Shown: positions 18,782 to 27,913, counted from the stretch's first letter. The stretch: 60,202 nt of DNA from Tistrella mobilis (GCF_039634785.1 NZ_JBBIAB010000027.1:1-60202); one strand, 5' to 3'. A program made the numbers and translations. The notes: generated from the letters alone by a model not told the origin.

Positions 18782-19255
18782 ATGACCACCACGCCGCCCG
18801 CCATTCTGTTCGTCTGCCTGGGGAATATCTGCCGCTCTCCTCTTGCCGAAGCCGCGATGCGCCGGGCGGCCGCGGCGGCGGAGCTGGAGGTGGTGATCGA
18901 CTCCGCCGGCATCGGCGGCTGGCATGCGGGAGAGATGCCCGACGGACGGGCCCGGGCCGTGGCCGCCCGTCACGGCATCGATATCAGCGGCTATCGTGCC
19001 CGTCAGGTGAAGGGATCCGACTTCACCCGTTTCACCCACCTGGTCGCCATGGATCACGAGAATCTGGAGGCGCTGCGCCGACTGGCCCCCGCCGGGGCCA
19101 CGGCAGAGATGTCGCTGATGCTGGATCATGTCCCCGGCCGGCTTGGGCAGGCGGTGGCCGATCCCTATTACGGCGCAGACGCAGGCTTCGACCTCACCTG
19201 GGCCCAGGTCACGGCCGGGGCCGAGGGGCTGGTGGCGCGGCTGCGCCAGGGCTGA
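18782..19255 (+). CDS. Low-molecular-weight protein tyrosine phosphatase
   Basis: 157 residues, the family's usual size. The P-loop CLGNICRSP (C-X5-R) lies immediately after the first strand ILFV, and the general acid Asp is in DPYYG near the C-terminus. It dephosphorylates tyrosine (or arginine, in some members) in the cytoplasm. The ATG nearest the first strand was chosen, although its ribosome site is poor; an in-frame ATG 48 bases upstream is possible. Divergent from ppc. No exopolysaccharide kinase gene lies near, so its target is unknown. Confidence 0.92.
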   Translation: MTTTPPAILFVCLGNICRSPLAEAAMRRAAAAAELEVVIDSAGIGGWHAGEMPDGRARAVAARHGIDISGYRARQVKGSDFTRFTHLVAMDHENLEALRRLAPAGATAEMSLMLDHVPGRLGQAVADPYYGADAGFDLTWAQVTAGAEGLVARLRQG

Positions 19256-19337
19256 TCCCCCACCAGGGTGAATTCCGCTCAGGCTGCTCCCCGGCCGATT
19301 TGGGGGTGACCCGGCCGCCCGCTTCCGCTCTGCTGCA

Positions 19338-19362
19338 GGTCTGCCGCCTTGCGCGGCAGACC
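19338..19362. other. Hairpin in the leader of the aldo/keto reductase gene
   Basis: Perfect 10-bp stem GGTCTGCCGC/GCGGCAGACC with a 5-base loop, 20 bases before the aldo/keto reductase ATG and 83 bases after the phosphatase stop. No T-run follows. It may be a terminator for the phosphatase gene or a leader structure. Confidence 0.4.
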
Positions 19363-19382
19363 GCAACCGGGGAGGACGATCC

Positions 19383-20408
19383 ATGGAATACCGCACGCTC
19401 GGCGGTTCGGGGCTGAAGGTCCCGGCACTGATCCTGGGCACCGCCACCTTCGGCGGCGGCACCGAGTTCTTCCGCAAATGGGGGGAGACGGGGGTGGCGG
19501 AGGCCACCCGGCTGGTCGATCTGGCGCTGGATGCCGGCTGCACCATGTTCGACACCGCCGACAGCTACTCGCTCGGCCGGTCGGAAGAAATCCTGGGGGA
19601 GGCGATCCGCGGCAGGCGCGACCAGCTGCTGATCGCGACCAAGACCGGCATGGCGCTGGGGCCCGGCCCCAATGATCTCGGCACCTCGCGCAGCCGGATC
19701 ATCGCCTCCTGCGAGGCGAGCCTGAAGCGGCTCGGCACCGACCGGATCGACCTCTACCAGCTTCACGCTTTCGATGCGGTGACGCCGGTGGACGAAATGC
19801 TGCATGCGCTGGATACGCTGATCCGCGACGGCAAGATCCGCTATGCCGGGGTCTCGAACTATTCCGGCTGGCACCTGATGAAGATGCTGGCGGCGGCCGA
19901 CCGCCTGGGTCTGCCACGGCCGGTGGCGCACCAGGTCTACTATTCCCTCGTCGCCCGGGATGCCGAATGGGAGCTGATGCCGCTCGGGCTCGACCAGAAG
20001 GTCGGTACCCTGGTCTGGAGCCCCCTCGGCGGGGCCCGGCTCTCGGGCCGTGTCGGCCGCAACCGACCGGCACCGGCCGACAGCCGGGCCGCGACCGATG
20101 CCAGCTGGCAGGTGCCGGACGAGCGGCTTTATGCGATCACCGACGTGCTCGAGGCCCTGGCGGCCGAGACGGGGCACAGCGTTCCCTGCCTCGCCCTCGC
20201 CTGGCTGCTGGGCCGGCCGGGGATTTCCGGACTGGTGATCGGCGCCCGCACGCCGGAACAGCTGGCGGCCAATCTGACGGCAGGCGAGATCATGCTCGAC
20301 ACCGACCAGATCGCCCGCCTCGACGCCGCCAGCGCCGTCAGCCCACCCTATCCCTATTGGCATCAGCAGCGGACCATGGCCGCCCGCAACCCGCCGCCGG
20401 TGCCCTGA
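19383..20408 (+). CDS. Aldo/keto reductase
   Basis: 341 residues, an NADPH-dependent TIM-barrel oxidoreductase. The catalytic tetrad can be assigned: Asp and Tyr in FDTADSYSLG, Lys in IATKTGM, His in YQLHAFD; the cofactor-binding end is near LVIGARTPEQL. It resembles the YajO/Tas-like subgroup. GGGAGGA lies seven bases before the ATG. The gene stands alone, convergent with the ion channel gene 14 bases downstream. Substrate unknown. Confidence 0.92.
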   Translation: MEYRTLGGSGLKVPALILGTATFGGGTEFFRKWGETGVAEATRLVDLALDAGCTMFDTADSYSLGRSEEILGEAIRGRRDQLLIATKTGMALGPGPNDLGTSRSRIIASCEASLKRLGTDRIDLYQLHAFDAVTPVDEMLHALDTLIRDGKIRYAGVSNYSGWHLMKMLAAADRLGLPRPVAHQVYYSLVARDAEWELMPLGLDQKVGTLVWSPLGGARLSGRVGRNRPAPADSRAATDASWQVPDERLYAITDVLEALAAETGHSVPCLALAWLLGRPGISGLVIGARTPEQLAANLTAGEIMLDTDQIARLDAASAVSPPYPYWHQQRTMAARNPPPVP

Positions 20409-20422
20409 GCGCGGGGGCCCGA

Positions 20423-21037
20423 TCAGTCGCCCGCGCCGGTGTTATGGTCCGAGATATGGTCGGCGCGGTGGCGCACGTCCTGAATATGCGGCCGCCACGG
20501 GGCATGCGGATGCCAGGGCTGCCAGGCATGATGCCCTTCGGGCTGGCCCTCTCGCGCCTTGCGCGCCGACCGGCGCTCGTCATGGCGCTCGATCGCGCTG
20601 GTCAGCACCGCCACCACCACGGCGGTGGTCCAGCCGAACAGGATGATACCGTTGACCGAGGCCATCGCCCCCAGCAGCCGCCACTGGTGGTCGAGCACGA
20701 TATCGCCATAGCCAAGCGTGCTGAAGGTCACCACCGAGAAATAGAGCGCGGATTCGAGGTTCGAGAACTCGCCCAGCCAGAGCAGCATCACCGCCCAGCC
20801 CCAGATCTCGATGGTATGGGCGACCAGCATCCCCAGGGTGGCGGCCGCAACCATCATCGGAACCGCAATAAAGGCATCGCCCAACAGTTTCGACATCGTC
20901 GGCTCGAAGCGCCGGAGCCCGGCGATCACTGCGACGGTCGCAATTGTATGCAGTGCGATATTGCCGAGGATCGCTGCCGTCGCAACCACGAGCTGGAGGC
21001 TGACGCCAATATCAGGGGCAATGTCGACTTCGGTCAT
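20423..21037 (-). CDS. Two-helix potassium-channel-like protein
   Basis: 204 residues with about four hydrophobic segments; the last two flank a pore loop with the potassium selectivity filter TLGYGD (SVVTFSTLGYGDIV). This is the Ion_trans_2 arrangement. After the pore the protein ends in a charged, histidine- and tryptophan-rich cytoplasmic tail of about 50 residues with no known domain. The ATG used has GGAG ten bases upstream; 13 upstream codons are open but unlikely to be translated. Single gene. Confidence 0.85.
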   Translation of the reverse strand: MTEVDIAPDIGVSLQLVVATAAILGNIALHTIATVAVIAGLRRFEPTMSKLLGDAFIAVPMMVAAATLGMLVAHTIEIWGWAVMLLWLGEFSNLESALYFSVVTFSTLGYGDIVLDHQWRLLGAMASVNGIILFGWTTAVVVAVLTSAIERHDERRSARKAREGQPEGHHAWQPWHPHAPWRPHIQDVRHRADHISDHNTGAGD

Positions 21038-21169
21038 GAAGGGCGGCTCCGGGCACGGGCGATCTGCCACCGGCAAGGGTGGCTCGACAGCCTAGCGCCG
21101 TCGCCACCGGCCGCAAAGTGCTGCCGACCAAGGTGCATGCGATCCCGCCTTTTCAGGCGCCCCCTGCCG

Positions 21170-21207
21170 AAAAAAACCGCACCGCCGCGCGGGGCGCGGC
21201 GATGCGG
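21170..21207 (-). terminator. Intrinsic terminator of the PepSY-cytochrome b561 operon
   Basis: On the minus strand a 14-bp stem (one G-U pair, CCC loop) at 21207-21177 is followed by seven T. It lies 33 bases after the cytochrome b561 stop. Confidence 0.92.
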
Positions 21208-21240
21208 CGACAGCAGATAGGGGCAGCCGGGCGGAGCGGC

Positions 21241-21798
21241 TCAGCGGCGCCAGCGCTTGCGGCCGGTGACCATGGCTGCAACCAGGTTGACCCGGCCGAA
21301 CAGGCTCTCCAGGATCGCAACCGCAGCATGGACCAGGGCGAGCGGAATGATCGCCTCGGCCGCGGCCTCATGAAGCCCTTCCACCCAATCGACGCCCCAG
21401 AAGGTATCGGTGGTCGTCATGATGCCGGTCACCGTGACCACGGCCAGCAGGGCCATCAGCGCCAGCATCATGACCGCACCTGCCGGATTGTGCCCGACAT
21501 AGTCTCGGGCGCGGCCAGCCAGAAGGTCGCGAAAATAGCCGATCAGCCGGCGCGGCGCGGGGACGAAGTCGGTAAAGCGCGCATGACGCGTGCCCACGAA
21601 CCCCCAGATGATCCGGATGGCCAGCACCGCCGCCAGCACATAACCGACCAGACGATGCGGACCTTCGCCTTCTTCAAGCAGCCCCAGATCGAGCACGCAG
21701 CCCACGACCGTCATCCAGTGGAAGGCACGCACGACCGGATCCCAGACCCGGACCCCGGGCCCGCCCGGCCGTGCGGCCGCCTCGATCCCCGCAGCCAT
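21241..21798 (-). CDS. Cytochrome b561-family protein
   Basis: 185 residues with four membrane helices and conserved histidines for two b-type hemes: FHW in helix 1, GPHRLVGY in helix 2, and HEAAAE and LVHAAVA in helices 3 and 4. It moves electrons across the inner membrane from a quinol or other donor. It starts three bases after the stop of the exported PepSY protein, so the two are surely co-expressed. This pairing recurs in proteobacteria, but its substrate is not known. Confidence 0.9.
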   Translation of the reverse strand: MAAGIEAAARPGGPGVRVWDPVVRAFHWMTVVGCVLDLGLLEEGEGPHRLVGYVLAAVLAIRIIWGFVGTRHARFTDFVPAPRRLIGYFRDLLAGRARDYVGHNPAGAVMMLALMALLAVVTVTGIMTTTDTFWGVDWVEGLHEAAAEAIIPLALVHAAVAILESLFGRVNLVAAMVTGRKRWRR

Positions 21799-21801
21799 GG
21801 C

Positions 21802-22092
21802 TCAATCGATCTCCTGCTTCACGATGTGGCCGTCGGTCGGGTCGAAATAGACCTCGACCTTCCGGCCTTCCTTGTCGTGGCCGTAGATCTCGTAGCAATT
21901 GCCCTTGGTGGTCTTGAAGGTGCGGATGTCCTTGTAGCCCATCTCGGCGATCTTCGCCTTCATCTGGTCTTCGGACATCCACTTGTCCTTGGGGGCGCTG
22001 GTGCAGGTCGTGCTGGCCAGGGCCGGTGCGGCCAGGATGGTCAGAACGGCGGCGGGGGCCGCAACGGCGGCAAACAGACGAGCAAACGACAT
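21802..22092 (-). CDS. Secreted PepSY-domain protein
   Basis: 96 residues. A signal peptide (1-26, cleavage after ALA) is followed by one PepSY domain: MKAKIAEMGYKDIRTFKTTKG, read as MKAKIAEMGYKDI then RTFKTTKG, and VYFDPTDGHIVKQE at the end. Two Cys (CTS and NCYE) could form a disulfide in the periplasm. The chosen ATG gives a normal signal peptide; upstream codons do not. It is the first gene of the pair with cytochrome b561 and may act as its periplasmic partner. Confidence 0.85.
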   Translation of the reverse strand: MSFARLFAAVAAPAAVLTILAAPALASTTCTSAPKDKWMSEDQMKAKIAEMGYKDIRTFKTTKGNCYEIYGHDKEGRKVEVYFDPTDGHIVKQEID

Positions 22093-22244
22093 GGGGAGAG
22101 ACTCCAGAGGGCAGTGGGGAAGCTGATCCGATGTGGCGGCGCAGACGGCACCGTCCCGCGCCACGTCATCAGCCTACCCATGCGGGCTTTCACCCCACTT
22201 ACCCACGGCTTGCGCGATCCTTACGGCCCGCGCCCGGGACGATC

Positions 22245-24227
22245 TCAGCGCCCCAGAAGCCCCTTCAGCGCATCGCCGAAATTGCCCGAGCGCACGTCGT
22301 CGAGCGCCTTGCGCGTGGCGTCGGGATCTTCGAGCGTGCGCTTGACCGTCCCTTCCAGATCAGGCCGGAACGACAGGTTGTCCCAGGGACCCTGAACCAG
22401 AACCGGCACCATCACGCCAGAAAGCCCGGTCTGTCCGCCCTGGCCTTCCAGATTGGCCACGGCCTTGGGCTCGATGCGATAGTCGACCCGCCGCGCCGGC
22501 AGATCGACCGCCCCCTGCCCGCCGACCCGCAGCAGCGGCGCCTGCATCTCGGCGTCGCGATTGGTCAGGATGCCCTTGTCGAGGGTGTAGGTCCCGGCCA
22601 GGCGGGCAAAATCGGTCTTGCGCGCATCGGCCGTATCACCGCGCAGGGCGCCGGTCGGATCACGGATCAGCGCCGCAATGTTGATGCCGCGGATCGCGCC
22701 GTCGGTGAATTCGAACAGCCCCTTGCCGCCGAGCGACCCGATCAGGGCACGCTGGCTGTTGCCGCGCGCCGTCAGATCGGCCTCCAGCCGGCCCTTGCCT
22801 TCCAGACGGTCGAAACCGGCGGCCGCCTTCAGCAGCGGCAACATGTCGAGACCGCTGAAGGTGGCCTCGACGTTCATCGACGCAGGCGCCGCCCGGCCGT
22901 CCAGGCCGATGGTCGCCGAACCGCTGCCGCCATAAAGCGTGGTCTTCGGCACCTCGATCCGCGCCCGCCGGTCATCGAGGGCCAGGCGGAGTTCGGTCGC
23001 CCCCAGCTTGGTATCGCCGAGGCTGACCGAAGTCGCATTCAGCGTGACATCGGCATCGAGCAGCCCCAGGGCGGAGAGATCGATCGGATCGTCGCTCCAG
23101 CCGCCCGCGGCCTTGTCCGTCCCGGCCGCGCCGTTCCCGGCACCGGGCTCCGATCCGCCTGCGACATAGCGATCAAGCACCAGATCGCCGGTGGTCAGCC
23201 CGGCGGTGATCTTCGGGCGCGGCCCCGCGATATCGGCCGAGAGCGAGCCCGTGGCCTTGATGTCGTCGACACCCAGTTTCATGTCGGTGAGGGCGACCCG
23301 CGTCGCCGTGGCGTCGATCCGGCCGTCGAGGTTCAGCCGGGTGGCGACGCCATCCGGCAGGGCCGGCCCGGGGGCCGCGGCGGCGATGATCGACCGGAGA
23401 TCGGGCAGCGACAGCCCGACCGTCCCGTTGAAGCCCGGAGAGGCACCAAGATCGGCATCGCCGGCGAGATGGATCTTGCCCTCACCCAGGCCGAGATCCA
23501 GGCTGACGGGGGTCTTGCCGCCTTCAAGCACCGCCCGGGTCTGCCCCGCCTCGGCCGAAATCGTCACCGGCTGATCCCGCCAGCTGGCATCGCCCGCAAG
23601 CGTCAGGCTGCTCTCGAGATCGGGGGCGGCAAGGGTCAGGTTCACGTCGTCGAGCCGCTCGTCGGTGCCGCTCATGGCATCGGTGTAGATGACCGTGCCG
23701 TTGGTGATCTTCACCTCGCCGAGGCTGAGACCCGAAAGCCCGCCACCGGAAGACGGCGTTGCAGCCGGCGCAGCCGGGGCCGACCCGCCGGCCGCGGGTG
23801 CCGCCGGTGTCAGGGTGCCCGTGCTCGTCTGCCCGCCTGCATGGATCTGCCAGTTGGCCGCGCCATCGGCGTTGCGCTCCAGCCGGATCACCGGTTCGTC
23901 CAGCACGAAACGCCGCACCTGAACATCGCCCGACAGCAGCGGCCAGAGGGCGAGTTCGACCTGAAGCTGGCCGATACGCGCCATGTCGCCGGCATCCGAC
24001 CAGGGGGCATTGGCGAAGCGGGCGCCGTCCACCCGGACCGCAAGATCGGGCAGAACGTTCAGCCCGACATCCCCCTCGATCACCAGCTTGCGCCCGGTGC
24101 GGGCCTCCACCTCGGCGGTGACCCGCTGCACGATCGCCTCGGTCGGGATCAGGAAGGGGGCCGCGATCGCGGCGCCGGCCAGCACGACCACCAGCACCCC
24201 AACTGCAATCAGGATCTTCTTCATCAT
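22245..24227 (-). CDS. AsmA-family protein
   Basis: 660 residues. One N-terminal membrane anchor (3-25) is followed by the AsmA N-terminal beta-groove region with VEARTGRKLVIEGDV and, near the C-terminus, the AsmA_2 part with GTYTLDKGILTNRD and YRIEPKAVA. AsmA proteins are periplasmic bridge-like proteins linked to lipid transfer and outer membrane homeostasis. A low-complexity Ala/Pro/Gly insert lies at about 145-165. The start is either of two adjacent ATGs (24227 or 24224). Confidence 0.9.
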   Translation of the reverse strand: MMKKILIAVGVLVVVLAGAAIAAPFLIPTEAIVQRVTAEVEARTGRKLVIEGDVGLNVLPDLAVRVDGARFANAPWSDAGDMARIGQLQVELALWPLLSGDVQVRRFVLDEPVIRLERNADGAANWQIHAGGQTSTGTLTPAAPAAGGSAPAAPAATPSSGGGLSGLSLGEVKITNGTVIYTDAMSGTDERLDDVNLTLAAPDLESSLTLAGDASWRDQPVTISAEAGQTRAVLEGGKTPVSLDLGLGEGKIHLAGDADLGASPGFNGTVGLSLPDLRSIIAAAAPGPALPDGVATRLNLDGRIDATATRVALTDMKLGVDDIKATGSLSADIAGPRPKITAGLTTGDLVLDRYVAGGSEPGAGNGAAGTDKAAGGWSDDPIDLSALGLLDADVTLNATSVSLGDTKLGATELRLALDDRRARIEVPKTTLYGGSGSATIGLDGRAAPASMNVEATFSGLDMLPLLKAAAGFDRLEGKGRLEADLTARGNSQRALIGSLGGKGLFEFTDGAIRGINIAALIRDPTGALRGDTADARKTDFARLAGTYTLDKGILTNRDAEMQAPLLRVGGQGAVDLPARRVDYRIEPKAVANLEGQGGQTGLSGVMVPVLVQGPWDNLSFRPDLEGTVKRTLEDPDATRKALDDVRSGNFGDALKGLLGR

Positions 24228-24366
24228 CCGCGCCTCTCTCCCCGGGGACCAGGATACGGTCTGTCAGATGTTCCGAGCCCACCATGCCTTATCCCGGCCC
24301 GGTTGTCCGGTGACAGAACATGTCACGGCCCGAATGGCTGCACCCGCAGGGCTACGTCCCGCGACG

Positions 24367-24403
24367 AAAAAAGGGCGGACCCGCCGAAGCGGATCCACCC
24401 TTT
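24367..24403 (-). terminator. UUCG-capped intrinsic terminator of the OmpA-like lipoprotein gene
   Basis: On the minus strand a 15-bp stem with two G-U pairs is closed by a UUCG tetraloop (24388-24385) and followed by six T. It lies 62 bases after the stop. Confidence 0.93.
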
Positions 24404-24465
24404 CTGTCGTCTTCGCGATCTCCGGCCCGGTCACCCGGGCCGGCGTCGGTCAGGATCCGCCGGGA

Positions 24466-25311
24466 TCACTGCGCCAGACGGATGATCACGACGCGGTTGC
24501 GCTGCTCGCGCACGCCGTCGGCGGTCGGCACCGGCACGTCACGCTCGCCATGGGCAACGGCGGTGATCGCGTTGCGCGGCACGCCCAGCTTCACCAGCTC
24601 GGCGGTCACCGACTCGGCGCGGCGGGTCGACAGGCGGTCGTTGTACGGGATCGGGCCCGAACGGTCGGTGTGCGCGTCGAGACGCAGCGCGACCGACTTG
24701 CGCTCCTTATAGGCCTGGGCCGCATCACGGATGATGTCATAGGCCTGGCCGTGCAGCTGGGCGCTGTCCCACGGGAAGAAGATCTGGAACTCGACCGGCT
24801 TCACCACGGCGACCGGCTGCGGCGCCGGGGCGGCCTTGGCCTCGAGCTCGGCCATCGCATCCTCGAACATCTTGCGGCAGGCCGCGATGTCCTCGGGCTG
24901 ATGGTTCTCTTCCTGCTCCTGGACCCAGCAGTCGAAGCCGGCCTGGGCCTTGGCGGCCGCAACCGGCTTGGCCGAGGTGGCACCGCCGTTCAGCTGCGTC
25001 ATCAGGCGCTGACGGGCCGAGGACAGGGCCGGAACCGAGGCGGCCGGCAGGTACCAGTCGGAGAGCTGCTCCGGCGGCACCATGGTGCCTTCGCGGGCCC
25101 ACTCGCCCTTCTGCGCGAAGACGTCGCCGTCGACCCAGTCGAACTCGGCGCGCTCGGCGCGGGCCAGCGCCAGATACTCGTCCGACAGCGCTGCGAGGAA
25201 CGGATCGGCCGGGGCCGGGGTCTGCGCGATGCTGTCGGGGTCGATCAGACCGCAGGCAGAGATGCTGCCGGCAACGAGGCCGACCACGGCAATGCGGTTC
25301 AGCGCGTTCAT
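24466..25311 (-). CDS. OmpA-family outer membrane lipoprotein
   Basis: 281 residues. A lipoprotein signal with lipobox GSISACG (Cys20) leads to an N-terminal region of about 150 residues with no known domain, an Ala/Pro linker, and a C-terminal OmpA peptidoglycan-binding domain (~175-281) with LDAHTDRSGPIPYNDRLS and RRAESVTAEL. It likely tethers the outer membrane to peptidoglycan. Two Cys (DCW, AACRK) in the N-terminal region could form a disulfide. Single gene with a strong terminator. Confidence 0.92.
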   Translation of the reverse strand: MNALNRIAVVGLVAGSISACGLIDPDSIAQTPAPADPFLAALSDEYLALARAERAEFDWVDGDVFAQKGEWAREGTMVPPEQLSDWYLPAASVPALSSARQRLMTQLNGGATSAKPVAAAKAQAGFDCWVQEQEENHQPEDIAACRKMFEDAMAELEAKAAPAPQPVAVVKPVEFQIFFPWDSAQLHGQAYDIIRDAAQAYKERKSVALRLDAHTDRSGPIPYNDRLSTRRAESVTAELVKLGVPRNAITAVAHGERDVPVPTADGVREQRNRVVIIRLAQ

Positions 25312-25829
25312 TATGGATTACCCTCCTTGGTGAAGCCGTTGGGGTGGTTGCCGGGCATCCTATCGAATACGGCAGATGATGCCCGAGTCATCGTCGTGGC
25401 TTTTTCGTCACCCTTGATGCCCACCATAGAACACGGCCTGCATCAGGGCTTCTGGCGCGTGATTTCCGGTATCCGGCCGGGTTTCAGACGGTCGGGCACC
25501 GCAGCTCACGCTGCCATTCGGAGATCATGCAACCCCCGCTGTGCTTCGCGAGCCTGCACCTTCTCCACGCCGCCCGGCGAGGGGAATGGCGGCAGGCTTC
25601 GCACGAAGGCGCGGCTTCGAGAATACTCCCGAAACCGGCCGGGAAAAACAGGCAACCGGCGCCGTTCCGGCCGATCGGGCTTCGCGACGGGCGGGCTCCG
25701 GCGTGCCCTCCGTCGCTCAACTCCTGCGGCCGTTTTACGATCCATGATGGGCGGACCGGATTGACGCCACATATTGTCACAGCATCCTTAATGTTTCGCG
25801 ACACGGGGTCAGGTCAAGGGTTGCGTCGA
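25312..25829. other. 518-bp divergent intergenic region, no gene seen
   Basis: Lies between the start of the OmpA-like lipoprotein gene (minus) and the HDAC-like gene (plus), so it must hold both promoters. A TTGACG at 25761 could be a -35 element for the plus strand, but no good -10 follows. A 106-codon open frame at 25484-25804 (minus) has atypical composition and no recognisable domain, so it is not called. Confidence 0.6.
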
Positions 25830-26747
25830 ATGAGTCTGAGCTTGGTGCATCATTCCTGCTACACTGTGCCCTTCCCGCCACGACACCGTTTCCCGATCGG
25901 CAAGTTCGCGGCCCTGAAGGCGCATCTGGACCGGGGGCCGTTCGCCGACAGGTTTCACCATATCGTGCCCGAACCTGCCGAGGCGGCTCTGCTGGAGCGG
26001 GCCCATACGCCCGATTACGTCGCCGACGTGCTGGCCTGCCGGCTGGATCCGACGGCGATCCGCCGCATCGGCGTGCCCGTCACCCCGCCGGTGGTGATGC
26101 GGGCGACGGCATCGGTGGGCGGCACGGTCGCAGCGGTCGAGGCAGCCCTGGCCCGCGGCATCGCCAGCAACACCGCCGGCGGCAGTCATCATGCCCATGC
26201 GGGTTTCGGTGCCGGGTTCTGCGTGTTCAACGACGTCGCCGTGGCCGCCTGTCATGCACATGCCACGGGGCGGGCCGGGCGGGTCGCGATCATCGACCTG
26301 GATGTTCATCAGGGCGACGGCACCGCCCGCATTCTGGAGGATCAGCCCTGGGCGGTGACCTTCTCGATGCACGGGGCCCGCAACTTCCCGGTCCGCAAGG
26401 CCCGCAGCACCATCGATATCGAGCTGCCGGACGGCACCGGCGACGCGGCCTATCTCGATCAGCTGGAAGACGCCCTGCCCGGGCTTCTGGACGCGCCCCG
26501 GCCGGATCTGGTCATCTATCTGGCGGGGGTCGATCCGCATCGGGACGACCGGCTGGGCCGGCTGGCGCTGACCGATCGCGGCCTGGCCGCCCGAGAACAT
26601 CTCGTGCTCGACCGGTGTCTCGCCCGTGGCATTCCGGTGGCCACGGTGCTGGGTGGCGGCTATGACGAGGATGTCGAGGCCCTGGCACGCCGCCATGCGC
26701 TTGCGATCGAAACCGCCGTCAGACTTGCAGAGGCCTACAGATTGTGA
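25830..26747 (+). CDS. Histone-deacetylase-family amidohydrolase (AcuC/HDAC-like)
   Basis: 305 residues, cytoplasmic zinc deacetylase fold. The His-His pair (GGSHHAHAGFG), the zinc ligands Asp and His in IIDLDVHQGDGTA and the later Asp in YLAGVDPHRDDRLG, and FCVFNDVAVAA are all present, so it should be active. Known bacterial members deacetylate acetyl-CoA synthetase, polyamines or other small amides; which applies here is open. AAGGG lies nine bases before the ATG. Its stop overlaps the next gene as TGATG. Confidence 0.93.
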   Translation: MSLSLVHHSCYTVPFPPRHRFPIGKFAALKAHLDRGPFADRFHHIVPEPAEAALLERAHTPDYVADVLACRLDPTAIRRIGVPVTPPVVMRATASVGGTVAAVEAALARGIASNTAGGSHHAHAGFGAGFCVFNDVAVAACHAHATGRAGRVAIIDLDVHQGDGTARILEDQPWAVTFSMHGARNFPVRKARSTIDIELPDGTGDAAYLDQLEDALPGLLDAPRPDLVIYLAGVDPHRDDRLGRLALTDRGLAAREHLVLDRCLARGIPVATVLGGGYDEDVEALARRHALAIETAVRLAEAYRL

Positions 26748-27217
26748 TGGACGACGAGGCGAAGCCCCCCGCTGCCGGCAATTCGGTCGCGGGCATCGCG
26801 GCCATGGTGGCCGCCGGAACCAGGCGGATGCTGGAAGAGGCGATGGATATGGCCGTGCTCGCCGAATTTCCGCTCGCCTCGGGCCGGCGGGCCGATCTGA
26901 TGGCGCTCGACGCCAGAGGGCAGTTCACGCTGATCGAGATCAAGAGCGGCGCCGCGGATTTTCGCACCGACCGGAAATGGCCGGAATATGCCGGCTGGGC
27001 CGATCGTTTTCTGTTCGCCGTCGCCCCCGATTTTCCGCAGCAGATCCTGCCCGAAGACGAGGGGCTGATCCTTGCCGACGCCTTCGAGGCGGCGATCCTG
27101 CGCGAGGCGAAACCACGCCCGCCGCTCGCCCCGGCCCGCCGCAAGGCGCTGACCCTGCGCTTCGCCCGGATTGCGGCGCGGCGACTTTCGGGCGGCACCA
27201 CGCCAAGGGACGTCTGA
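26747..27217 (+). CDS. mmcB: MmcB-family DNA repair protein
   Basis: 156 residues. It matches the alphaproteobacterial MmcB family (formerly DUF1052), a PD-(D/E)XK nuclease-like fold: SGRRADLMALD ... FTLIEIKSG gives the D-X(n)-E-X-K core, and WPEYAGWADRFLFAV follows. In Caulobacter mmcB is SOS/DNA-damage induced. The ATG overlaps the HDAC-like stop (TGATG), so expression is coupled; a GTG one codon earlier is possible. Confidence 0.85.
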   Translation: MDDEAKPPAAGNSVAGIAAMVAAGTRRMLEEAMDMAVLAEFPLASGRRADLMALDARGQFTLIEIKSGAADFRTDRKWPEYAGWADRFLFAVAPDFPQQILPEDEGLILADAFEAAILREAKPRPPLAPARRKALTLRFARIAARRLSGGTTPRDV

Positions 27218-27243
27218 AGGGAGCCTGGCCCTCTGAAGGGGGC

Positions 27244-27885
27244 TCAGTCCAGTCTGGCCTGCCGCCGAGGCAGGACGGCTTCGATCGCCGAGACGATCTC
27301 GCGATCGGTCGGCTCCACCCGCGAGGGCCAGCTCTTTACCGCCCGGCCCTGGGCATCGATCAGATATTTGTGGAAATTCCAGCGCGGCGCCGCGTCGTCG
27401 CCAAGCGAGGCGGTCAGCCAGCGAAAAAGCGGATGCGCCTCGTTGCCGCGCACCGTCTGCTTTTCCGCCAGCGGGAAATCGACGCCATAGGTGACGGTGC
27501 AGAATTCCCTGGTGCGACCGGCCTCGTCGTATTCCTGGCCGCCGAAATCACCCGAGGGGACGCCGACCACCACGAGGCCGCGGTCGCGATAGTCCTGCCA
27601 GAGCTTCACCAGCCCTTCATACTGCCGGGTGAAGCCGCAGAGCGAGGCGGTGTTGACGATCAGCAGCGGCTGGCCGCGCCAGGCCGCCATGTCGATCGTG
27701 CCGCCATCGATAGCCGGCAGGGAAAAATCATAGGCCGTCATGCCGCCCACCTCCGCCGTCGCCTGTGTCGACGCCTCACCGCCGGTGCTGCGCGGCAGGG
27801 CAGAGGCCGGCAGCACCGCCACAGCCGCGATCGTGGCCGCCGCGGTTACGGCGATACCTGCCGCCAGGATCCTGCCGATGGTCAT
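27244..27885 (-). CDS. Glutathione peroxidase-family protein, probably exported
   Basis: 213 residues. A signal peptide or anchor (about 1-30, ending ASALP) precedes a Cys-type glutathione peroxidase domain: peroxidatic Cys in NTASLCGFTRQYEGL, the GVPSGDFGGQEYDE motif and WNFHKYLID with the catalytic Trp and Asn. Members with Cys mostly use thioredoxin-like donors. The export signal puts it in the periplasm, less common than cytoplasmic forms. A pair of direct repeats lies 29-58 bp upstream. Confidence 0.92.
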   Translation of the reverse strand: MTIGRILAAGIAVTAAATIAAVAVLPASALPRSTGGEASTQATAEVGGMTAYDFSLPAIDGGTIDMAAWRGQPLLIVNTASLCGFTRQYEGLVKLWQDYRDRGLVVVGVPSGDFGGQEYDEAGRTREFCTVTYGVDFPLAEKQTVRGNEAHPLFRWLTASLGDDAAPRWNFHKYLIDAQGRAVKSWPSRVEPTDREIVSAIEAVLPRRQARLD

Positions 27886-27913
27886 GATGCGCGCCTTTCC
27901 GGCTGAGACACAG

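Noticed and set aside
22026-24485. 819-codon open frame opposite asmA
   Set aside because: Antisense shadow of asmA and the PepSY region; composition is atypical.
25484-25804. 106-codon open frame in the 518-bp gap
   Set aside because: No domain, no ribosome site, Arg/Cys/Trp-rich translation.
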